NCBI GenBank assembly: GCA_964531735.1
Contig: CAZHGD010000004.1
Location: forward strand, 1 to 64,000
Direction: 5' to 3'
DNA: 64,000 nt
Origin: CAZHGD01 sp964531735
GTDB lineage: Bacteria > Armatimonadota > UBA10988
This document shows, one piece after another, positions 57,505 through 64,000 of the stretch. Made by a program: the position numbers and the translations under genes. The notes under the pieces are model-generated. The model saw only the letters and a list, made by a program, of their open reading frames with translations. It was not told where the DNA came from and did not search any database. Within the stretch, counting starts at the first letter, position 1; each line of letters begins with the position of its first letter.

Positions 57505-58677
57505 ATGGAGAGCGACGTGGATCGATCCTGGATGGCGAGCGCGGAAGAGGTCCTGCTACTGGTCCCGGGCCCAACGCCGGTGCCGGGTCGGGTGCTTCGC
57601 GCCCAGTCGCGCCCAATGATGAACCACCGCGCTCCCGCGTTCCGCAGCCTGCTGCGCAGCGTTACCGACGGCCTCAAGACCTGTTTCGGCACCGCCGGCG
57701 ATCCGCTGGTGCTGACCGCCTCCGGGACCGGCGGTCTGGAAGCCGCGGTGGTCAACACGCTGTCGCCGGGCGACAGTGTCTTGGCCGTGGTCACCGGCGC
57801 CTTCGGCAAGCGGTTCGCCGACATCGCCGAGACCTACGGCGCCTCCGTCGACCGGCTCGAGGTGGACTGGGGCACCGCCGTCGAGCCCGGGCAAGTCGAG
57901 TCCCGGCTGGGCACCGCGCGCTACAAGGCCGTGCTCTGCACGCTCAACGAGACCTCGACCGGCGTGGTCAACCCGATCCAGGAGATCGCGCAGCGCTGCC
58001 ATGCCGCCGGCGTGCTCTGCCTGGTCGACGCCATCAGCGGCCTGCTGGCGACGCCGCTGGAAGTCGATGCCTGGGGCGTCGACGTGGCCGTCGCCGGCTC
58101 GCAGAAGGCGTTCATGATTCCGCCCGGCCTGTCCTTCGTCACCATGAGCGAGGCGGCCTGGCAAGCGTCCGAAAGCGCGCGGATGCCGCGCTACTACTTC
58201 GACCTGGCCGCCGCGCGCAAGACGCTGGCCCAGGGCGAGAACCCGTGGACCCCGGCGGTCTCGCTGGTCTACGCGCTGGCCGAGGCCCTGGAGATGATCG
58301 AGGACGAAGGCGTGCCGCAGGTCCTGGCGCGCCACGTGCGGTTGCGCGACGGCGTGCGCGCGGGTCTTCGCGCCATGGACCTGGCGCTGCTCGCGCCCGA
58401 CGAGTGCGCCTCGCCGGCCGTGACCGGCTTCCGCCCGCCCGTGGGCCTCGAGGCCGACGCCGTGCGCAAGCAGTTGCGCACGCGCTACGGCTGCGAGATG
58501 GCCGGTGGCCAGGGCCCGCTGAAGGGCAAGATCATCCGCCTTGGCCACCTCGGCTACGTGCACGAGCCGCAGGTGCTGCAGGGGCTGATGCTCCTGGGTC
58601 AGGCGCTGAGTGACCTGGGGCACGCGTGCGACGCGCCGGCCGCGGTGGCAGCCGCGCAGGAGGCCATGACGGTATGA
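57505..58677 (+). CDS. Class V PLP-dependent aminotransferase (alanine-glyoxylate/phosphoserine type)
   Basis: 390 aa from the ATG at 57505; an ATG at 57532 (MASAEEVLLLVPGPTPVP) is possible because the leader to 57505 is short. LLLVPGPTPVPGRVL, MNHRAPAF, TASGTGGLEAAV, HxxxN-type LCTLNETSTGVVNP, VDAISGLL (Asp175) and the PLP lysine in AGSQKAFMIPPG (Lys201) are all present. This branch acts as alanine-glyoxylate or serine-pyruvate aminotransferase and can serve as phosphoserine aminotransferase. It overlaps serA by ATGA, so conversion of phosphohydroxypyruvate to phosphoserine is the likely role. Confidence 0.85.
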   Translation: MESDVDRSWMASAEEVLLLVPGPTPVPGRVLRAQSRPMMNHRAPAFRSLLRSVTDGLKTCFGTAGDPLVLTASGTGGLEAAVVNTLSPGDSVLAVVTGAFGKRFADIAETYGASVDRLEVDWGTAVEPGQVESRLGTARYKAVLCTLNETSTGVVNPIQEIAQRCHAAGVLCLVDAISGLLATPLEVDAWGVDVAVAGSQKAFMIPPGLSFVTMSEAAWQASESARMPRYYFDLAAARKTLAQGENPWTPAVSLVYALAEALEMIEDEGVPQVLARHVRLRDGVRAGLRAMDLALLAPDECASPAVTGFRPPVGLEADAVRKQLRTRYGCEMAGGQGPLKGKIIRLGHLGYVHEPQVLQGLMLLGQALSDLGHACDAPAAVAAAQEAMTV

Positions 58678-60314
58678 AGGTTCTGGTCACCGAGAGCATC
58701 AGCGAGGCCGGTCTCGCCATTCTGCGGCAGGCCGGGCCAGTCGATGTCCGCGTCGGGCTGAACGGCCCGGAGCTGGTCGCGGCCATCGGCGAGTACTCGG
58801 TGCTGGTGGTGCGCAGCGCCACCAAGGTCACCGCCGAGGTGATCGAGGCGGCCAAGCGGCTGAGAATCATCGGTCGCTGTGGCGTCGGTGTCGACAACAT
58901 CGATGTCGAGGCCGCCACGCGCCAGGGCGTGTTGGTGCTCAACTCGCCCTACGGCAACACCGAGGCCGCGGCCGAGCACGCCATCTCGCTGATGTTCGCG
59001 CTGGCGCGGAACATCCCGGCGGCCGACCACACCATGCGCGAAGGCAAGTGGGAACGCAGCAAGCTGGTCGGCACCGAGCTGCACGACAAGGTGCTCGGCG
59101 TCATCGGCTTCGGCAAGATCGGCAGTGGCGTGGCCCGGCGGGCGCAAGGGCTCGCCATGCAGGTGCTGGTCTTCGACCCGCTGCTCAACCGCGAGCGCGC
59201 CGCGCTGATGAAGGTCGAATCGGTGACCCTCGAGGACCTGTTGCAGCGCGCCGACTTCGTCACCTTCCACTGCCCGCTCAACCGCCACACGCACCATCTG
59301 CTCAACGCCGAGCGGATCGCCTTGATGAAGCCCGAGGCGCGCGTGGTCAACTGCGCGCGCGGCGGCGTCATCGACGAGGCGGCCCTGGCCGCGGCGCTGA
59401 CCGCGGGCCGGCTGGCCGGCGCGGCGGTGGACGTGTTCGAGCACGAGCCGCCGTTCGGCGAGCACCGCTCGCCGCTGCTCGACGCGCCGCGCATGGTGCT
59501 CACGCCGCACCTGGGCGCCAGCACCACCGAGGCCCAGGAGAACGTGGCGCTCGACGTGGCCCGCCAAGTGACCGAAGCCTGGCGCGGCGAGCCGGTGCTG
59601 GGCGCGGTGAATCTACCGGCCCTGGAGGCCGAGGAGCACCGGCGCCTGAAGCCCTATCTGGTGCTCGCCGAGCAGCTCGGCGTGTTCCTCGCGCAACTCG
59701 CCGCGGGCACCCGCATCGAGCGCGTCGACATCAGCTACCTCGGCAAGATCCACGACGCGCCCACCGCGCCGCTGACGCGCGCGGCGCTCCGCGGCCTGCT
59801 GCGCACGTTCCACGGCGACGAGACCATCAACACCGTCAACGTGCCCACCGTGGTGGAGAACCTCGGCATTCAGGTCAGCGAGACCCGCTCGATGGAGTCG
59901 CCGACCTACCACAGCGTCCTGCGGGTGGCGATCACCTGCGAGGACGTCACCCGGGTAGCCGAAGGCTCGTGCTTCGGCCATGATCCGCGCGTGGTGGCCC
60001 TCGACGGCTACCCGTTCAACATCGTGCCGGTGGGCCACCTGCTGGTCTGGTGGAACACCGACCGGCCCGGCGTCATCGGTCGCGTCGGCACGCTGCTGGG
60101 CGACGCCGGCATCAACATCGCCGGGATGCAGCTCGGCCGCAACGAAAAGGACGGGCGCGCGGTGAGCATCGTCGAGGTCGACACCACCGTCGACACGCCG
60201 CTGCTCGACCGCATCCGCGCCATCGACGGCATGTTGGACGCGCGCATGGTCGACTTCAGCGAAGAGGCCGCGCCGTCCACCAGTCTGCCGGTGCCGGTCA
60301 CCACGGGAGACTGA
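58674..60314 (+). CDS. serA: D-3-phosphoglycerate dehydrogenase, long form with ACT domain
   Basis: 546 aa, slightly longer than the usual 525-530. Substrate-binding domain from MKVLVTESISEAGLAIL, CGVGVDNIDVEAAT, NAD motif VIGFGKIGSGVARRA (about 144-158), catalytic Arg in NCARGGVIDEAAL, Glu in DVFEHEPPFG, His in LTPHLGAST. The intervening allosteric domain spans about 320-450, and the C-terminal ACT domain starts at DRPGVIGRVGTLLGDAGIN (about 463). It oxidises 3-phosphoglycerate with NAD in the first step of serine synthesis. Its overlap with the aminotransferase gives the first two steps together; the phosphatase (SerB) is not seen. Confidence 0.93.
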   Translation: MKVLVTESISEAGLAILRQAGPVDVRVGLNGPELVAAIGEYSVLVVRSATKVTAEVIEAAKRLRIIGRCGVGVDNIDVEAATRQGVLVLNSPYGNTEAAAEHAISLMFALARNIPAADHTMREGKWERSKLVGTELHDKVLGVIGFGKIGSGVARRAQGLAMQVLVFDPLLNRERAALMKVESVTLEDLLQRADFVTFHCPLNRHTHHLLNAERIALMKPEARVVNCARGGVIDEAALAAALTAGRLAGAAVDVFEHEPPFGEHRSPLLDAPRMVLTPHLGASTTEAQENVALDVARQVTEAWRGEPVLGAVNLPALEAEEHRRLKPYLVLAEQLGVFLAQLAAGTRIERVDISYLGKIHDAPTAPLTRAALRGLLRTFHGDETINTVNVPTVVENLGIQVSETRSMESPTYHSVLRVAITCEDVTRVAEGSCFGHDPRVVALDGYPFNIVPVGHLLVWWNTDRPGVIGRVGTLLGDAGINIAGMQLGRNEKDGRAVSIVEVDTTVDTPLLDRIRAIDGMLDARMVDFSEEAAPSTSLPVPVTTGD

Positions 60315-60315
60315 C

Positions 60316-61086
60316 TTGCGTATTCTGGTGGCCAACGACGATGGCATCCTCGCGCCCGGTTTGAAGCTGCTGGCCGAGGCCCTGGCCACCATCGGCGAGG
60401 TCACCGTCGTCGCCCCCGAGCGCGAGCGGAGCGCGGTCAGCCATGCCATTTCGCTGATCGACCCGTTACGCGCCTGGCCCGTGCCGTTCGCCGGCGTCGC
60501 CGCGGCCTATGCCATCAGCGGCACCCCGGCCGACTGCGTGCTGATTGGTGCTCGCGAGCTGATGCCCGAACCACCCGACGTGGTGGTCTCCGGCATCAAC
60601 CGCGGCGCCAACCTCGGCGAGGACATCTGGTACTCGGGCACCGTGGCGGCGGCCAAGGAAGGGGCCTTGCTCGGGTTCCCCGCGCTTGCGTTCAGCGTCT
60701 GTTGCGGCGCCGATGAGCCGCGGTTCGAGGCCGCGGCCGAATACGCGCTGCGGCTGGTGCCGCCAGCGGTCGAACGGCTGCCGGCCGGCACACTGCTCAA
60801 TGTCAACACGCCGAATCTGCCGCCCGAGCAGATCGCCGGCGTCGAGGTCTGTCGCCAGGGCCGCCGCGGCTACTATACTTTGTTCGACAAGCGGCAGGAC
60901 CCGCGCGGCCGCGACTACTACTGGATCGGTACCGGCGACCCGGTGGACGAGCCCGTGGCCGGCACCGACCTGGCGGCCATCGCCGCCGGGCGCGTCGCGG
61001 TGACGCCGGTCCGCCTCGAACTGACCGACGACAGCCTGCTGGCGCCACTGACGGCCTGGATCGGCAACGGTCGACCCGCGACCTGA
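60316..61086 (+). CDS. surE: 5'-nucleotidase SurE
   Basis: 256 aa. The TTG start at 60316 gives RILVANDDGILAPGL directly; GGGAG lies 6 bases upstream. The metal-binding NDDG (residues 7-10), SGINRGANLGEDIWYSGTV (about 94-112) with the conserved Asn/Gly/Ser residues, and AAAKEGALLGFPALAFS match SurE. It dephosphorylates nucleoside monophosphates and short polyphosphates. It begins one base after the serA stop and is probably on the same transcript. Confidence 0.93.
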   Translation: MRILVANDDGILAPGLKLLAEALATIGEVTVVAPERERSAVSHAISLIDPLRAWPVPFAGVAAAYAISGTPADCVLIGARELMPEPPDVVVSGINRGANLGEDIWYSGTVAAAKEGALLGFPALAFSVCCGADEPRFEAAAEYALRLVPPAVERLPAGTLLNVNTPNLPPEQIAGVEVCRQGRRGYYTLFDKRQDPRGRDYYWIGTGDPVDEPVAGTDLAAIAAGRVAVTPVRLELTDDSLLAPLTAWIGNGRPAT

Positions 61087-61118
61087 GCCCGCCCGGCGGC
61101 GCCGAGGAGGTGCGGCCG

Positions 61119-61799
61119 ATGGCGAAGCTGTCTCCCGCGCGGCGCATCATCAAGCGCCTGCACCCCGAGGGCATTCCCTGGCCGTTCTGCTGCGCCTACG
61201 CACGTGTCAGCAACTCCAGCGCGTTCCAGCGGCAGTACCGGTGGCTGGCCGAGGATATCGTCCGCGTCTGCCCGTCGGGCCGCCTGCTCGATGTCGGCAC
61301 CGGGCCCGGCTGGCTGCTCCGGCACCTGGCCGAGGTCGGCCCGGACCTGCAACTGACCGGTCTCGACGTCTCGGCCGGCATGATCGCCGCGGCCCGGCGC
61401 AACCTGGCCGACCTGGGCCGACGCGTCGAGCTGATCGAGGGCAACGCCGAGGCGCTGCCGTGTGGCGACGGTGAGTTCGACGTGGTCGTGAGCAGCGGCT
61501 CGGTCCACCACTGGAAGGACCAGGCCGCCGGCCTCCGCGAGGTGCATCGGGTGCTGGCCGCCGGTGGCACGGCGCTGATCTACGACGTGGTCAGCGACAC
61601 ACCGCCCGCGGTGCGGCGCGCCATGCACCAGCAGGTGGGCCGGCTGGCCACCGGGCTGTTCTGGCTGCACGGCTTCACCGAGCCGTTCTGCACGCGCGCG
61701 GCCTATGAAGAGCTCGGCCGGGCCGCGCCGTTCGCGCAGGTCGAGACCCGCTTCGTCGGCATCCTGTGCGCCCTCGTCCTGTCCGGCCGCCGCGGCTAA
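61119..61799 (+). CDS. Class I SAM-dependent methyltransferase
   Basis: 226 aa. GAGGAGG (61104-61110) lies 8 bases before the ATG at 61119; a GTG at 61110 would sit in that site. Motif I LLDVGTGPGWLLRHLAE (about 55-71), acidic motif LTGLDVSAGMI, motif II EGNAEALPCGDGEFDVVVS, post-motif SVHHWKDQAAGLREVHRVL. UbiE/Methyltransf_11 type. The acceptor is unknown. Last gene of the serine/surE run. Its TAA overlaps the TAG of the convergent gene (61796-61799). Confidence 0.88.
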   Translation: MAKLSPARRIIKRLHPEGIPWPFCCAYARVSNSSAFQRQYRWLAEDIVRVCPSGRLLDVGTGPGWLLRHLAEVGPDLQLTGLDVSAGMIAAARRNLADLGRRVELIEGNAEALPCGDGEFDVVVSSGSVHHWKDQAAGLREVHRVLAAGGTALIYDVVSDTPPAVRRAMHQQVGRLATGLFWLHGFTEPFCTRAAYEELGRAAPFAQVETRFVGILCALVLSGRRG

Positions 61800-64000
61800 C
61801 GCCCGGCGGCCGAGACCCAGGCGAGGACGAACGCATCCGGCCGCAGCCGAGCCGACAGCGTGCCGTCACGCAAGGCCAGCGGCTGGTCGGTCAGAGCGTT
61901 GACCGCGGTGGCCCCGGTCAGACCCATGGCGGCCAGATCGAGCTGTGCTGTCGCGGCCACGGCCTCGTGGCTCGTGTTGCCCAGGATCACCAGCGCCCGC
62001 TGCCCGGCGATCAGGTAGAGACTGGCCTTGACGGCGGGCTGGTCGGGCCGGACCAGCCGCTGCTCGCGGTAGTACGGCAGCCACTTCGCCTGCCGGTAGC
62101 CGAACCGGTCGTAGGTCAGCCACAGGTTGGCGGTCTTCCGCGACATGTCGTTGCGGTCCTGCCAGCCCTGCGGCCACACCGACACCCCGTGCAGCAGGCT
62201 CCAGGTCATGTGCAGCGATTCGTAGATGTGCGCGTCGCCGCCCAGCAGCACGGTCCAGAAGCCCCAGGGCTGGCCGGTCCAGCGCACGCGGAAGCGCGTC
62301 GTGTTCTCGTACTGCTCATGCTCGCCGCTGTACATCACGTCGGTGAACGACATGGTCGGGATGAGCGTGTTGAACGACATGTGGTTGACCAGGTAGCCAT
62401 CGGCGTGGCGCGCGTGGATGAGCCGGTAGACCCGCTTGAGCATCTCGCGCGTGGGGAACACCGGCCAGGTCGGGTGCACGCGGCCCTGCTCATCGGTCCA
62501 GCCGCAACCGTGATGCGTGTTCTGACAAGCATAGGCCTGGGCCGCGCCGTCGGTGTAGAGCGCGTACAGGCCGACGTCGTCCAGCAGCCACTGGCTGCCG
62601 GCCACGATGTAGTCGGCCCAGCCGCTCCGGGCGCAGACATCCCAGAAGTAGTGGCCCTTCGGCGGCTCATCCGGCTGGGTGGACGTGGGCCGGCGGCTCC
62701 ATTCGTGGCCGAACTGCGCGCTGAGCGGCGAGGGCGAGCCGACGGCCGGGTAGATGGCGTAGGTGGATGGCCGCAGGCCGAGCGCGGTGTCCTCTTTCAG
62801 CGTCTCGCGGAGCTTCGGCACCTCGGGCTCCACCATGAGCGGCGAGGGCCAGCCGTACTTGCTGCCGTCGGGCTCGAGCCAGAACCACCACAGCCGGGCG
62901 TTGAAGCCCCAGCGCTTGACCGCCTCGGCCCGCGGCATGGGGTCGAGCATCGCGATCTGCAGGCCGCCGCCGAACTTGCCCGGACCGAATCGGCAGCCCA
63001 GACTCGGGACCCCGCCCAGCTCGCCCGAGCGGCCCGAGATCACCTCGGCGCGCGTCTCGGCATCCTCGCCGTCCGGCCGGAAGGTGGTGTCCAGATGGTC
63101 CAGCAGCAGCGTGTCGGCATCCTTGACGAACGGCGCGGTCGGCACCGCGTAGCTCTCGGCCGGGTAGCGCCGATTGCGCGACACGCGCAGCTCATCGACC
63201 GCCACCCGCGTGTAGCCGTTCCAGTCGCGCGGGCAGCCGAGGCGCACGCCCAGCTTGCCGGGCTCCTTGGCCCAGTCCGCCGGCAGCTTGGCGTTCAGCG
63301 TGGCCACGCGGCGGCCGCCGTAGTACAGCCGGATGTCGTCGCCCCAGGTGACGGCCGCGTGCGCGAACTCGCCAGGCGCCAGCTTCAGGCCGGTGGTGCC
63401 GGTCGAGAGCTGCTTGCCCTGGTGGTTGAGGACGATGTTGAGCCTCTGCTCGGGGCCGGGCAGGTAGTAGAGCTGCAGGTCGCCGGAGTGGCCGGCAATG
63501 GTGGCGATCTGCCGCCAGGTGCCGGTCATGGGCGCCAGCGGCGCGAACCACAGCTCCATGGTGCCCTGGGCCACGTCGACATTGCCGGCGCCCGGATACC
63601 GGCACAGCTCCTGGCACTGCACCGCGCCTTGGCCCTCGCCGAAGCGGTACCAGAACGGGTCGCCGGCATGGGCATCCTTCACCGGGGTGGCCATCAGCGC
63701 GAAGGTGAAGGTCACCGGCCGGTCGAGCTTCAGCGGTTGCCGCACCATGGCGCTGCGCAGCCAGGTGGTCTCGCCGGCCGGCGTCACCGCGAGCATCTGG
63801 TCGTCATGCGGCCGCCAGAACTCATCGGTTTCCGCGCACCAGGCCAGGCCGAGGTCGTCGTTGCCCACCCAGACCTGCGGCAGGAAGCTGCTCTTCCAAC
63901 CATCTTTGGGCACCAGCAGCGACGGCGAGGTACTGCCGTTGGACGGGCACAGGAAGGCGGCGTACGGCGACCGAACCGGCACCGCCAGGGCCAGCTCGTC
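61796..64000 (-). CDS. GH123/DUF6067-like glycoside hydrolase with LamG domain, 5' end beyond window
   Basis: 734 residues visible; the frame is still open at position 64000, so the N-terminus is missing. WVGNDDLGLAWCAETDEFWR followed by VTFTFALMATPVKD (about 45-105) is the pattern of the GH123 N-terminal/DUF6067 sandwich. A LamG-like insert follows (about 135-275; GTMELWFAPLAPMTGTWRQ, FAHAAVTWGDDIRLYYGG), then a TIM-barrel-like region (about 340-640; DDVGLYALYTDG, DGYLVNHMSF, DVMYSGEHEQY) and a C-terminal beta domain (ALVILGNTSHEAV). Acidic residues Asp-Asp in LLDDVGLY are catalytic candidates. Probably exported glycosidase; substrate unknown. Confidence 0.7.
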   Translation of the reverse strand, partial: DELALAVPVRSPYAAFLCPSNGSTSPSLLVPKDGWKSSFLPQVWVGNDDLGLAWCAETDEFWRPHDDQMLAVTPAGETTWLRSAMVRQPLKLDRPVTFTFALMATPVKDAHAGDPFWYRFGEGQGAVQCQELCRYPGAGNVDVAQGTMELWFAPLAPMTGTWRQIATIAGHSGDLQLYYLPGPEQRLNIVLNHQGKQLSTGTTGLKLAPGEFAHAAVTWGDDIRLYYGGRRVATLNAKLPADWAKEPGKLGVRLGCPRDWNGYTRVAVDELRVSRNRRYPAESYAVPTAPFVKDADTLLLDHLDTTFRPDGEDAETRAEVISGRSGELGGVPSLGCRFGPGKFGGGLQIAMLDPMPRAEAVKRWGFNARLWWFWLEPDGSKYGWPSPLMVEPEVPKLRETLKEDTALGLRPSTYAIYPAVGSPSPLSAQFGHEWSRRPTSTQPDEPPKGHYFWDVCARSGWADYIVAGSQWLLDDVGLYALYTDGAAQAYACQNTHHGCGWTDEQGRVHPTWPVFPTREMLKRVYRLIHARHADGYLVNHMSFNTLIPTMSFTDVMYSGEHEQYENTTRFRVRWTGQPWGFWTVLLGGDAHIYESLHMTWSLLHGVSVWPQGWQDRNDMSRKTANLWLTYDRFGYRQAKWLPYYREQRLVRPDQPAVKASLYLIAGQRALVILGNTSHEAVAATAQLDLAAMGLTGATAVNALTDQPLALRDGTLSARLRPDAFVLAWVSAAGR

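Overview
High-GC bacterial chromosome segment with 44 protein genes, no RNA genes, no mobile elements and no CRISPR array. Four proteins carry the DUF1559 form of the type IV prepilin leader (LFPVFAKAREKARQ, then YAQDYD, then a C-terminal H-X9-DG box). That variant, together with many secreted TIM-barrel glycosidases, LamG/DUF1080 proteins, Gfo/Idh/MocA dehydrogenases and a sulfatase, points to a heterotrophic, plant- or algal-polysaccharide-degrading bacterium, most likely Armatimonadota. Planctomycetota/Verrucomicrobiota-like lineages are the alternative. The assignment is inference from family style, not from a marker gene. GTG and TTG starts and 4-bp ATGA/GTGA overlaps are common.

Layout. 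98-6386 (+): a large multidomain clan GH-A hydrolase, a GNAT acetyltransferase and a GH39-like xylosidase. 6395-10565 (-): DUF58 protein, DUF4129 protein and an Rmd-like nucleotide-sugar reductase behind a good sigma70-like promoter. 10728-19989 (-): five coupled genes, a secreted beta-propeller/Ig-repeat protein, three GT39-type mannosyltransferases and a Wzx-like flippase, also behind a good promoter; this is a surface glycan or protein-glycosylation unit. 20231-23931 (+): two Gfo/Idh/MocA oxidoreductases and a DUF4091 glycosidase-like protein. 23942-34017 (-): a DUF1559-like protein without a prepilin leader, a large secreted protein of unknown type, two tandemly duplicated ThuA/LamG proteins and a membrane-anchored protein. 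34101-37096: a nitrilase-family amidohydrolase and three DUF1559 pseudopilins. 37240-45405: a sulfatase with an unusual active-site motif, two small unknown proteins, a UroD-like methyltransferase, and a coupled GH42-like/FemAB-like/HpnK-like trio.

45408-54282 (-) is the most coherent system: a seven-gene operon made of a sugar-binding lipoprotein, an RbsC-like permease with an extra extracytoplasmic domain, a GH43/32-like propeller enzyme, a GHL6-type TIM-barrel enzyme, a DUF1080 protein (3-keto-glycoside hydrolase family), a Tat-exported Gfo/Idh/MocA oxidoreductase and an FAD oxidoreductase. I infer uptake plus oxidative (3-keto-sugar) breakdown of an oligosaccharide. The ABC ATPase is missing and must be supplied from elsewhere.

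54446-64000: a fourth DUF1559 pseudopilin, a TPR-GT2 fusion, a serine-biosynthesis-like pair (class V aminotransferase and long-form SerA) followed by SurE and a methyltransferase, and a GH123-like protein cut by the window edge. No gene-free stretch exceeds 300 bases; the longest is the divergent region 19990-20230, which holds a promoter and a possible operator.
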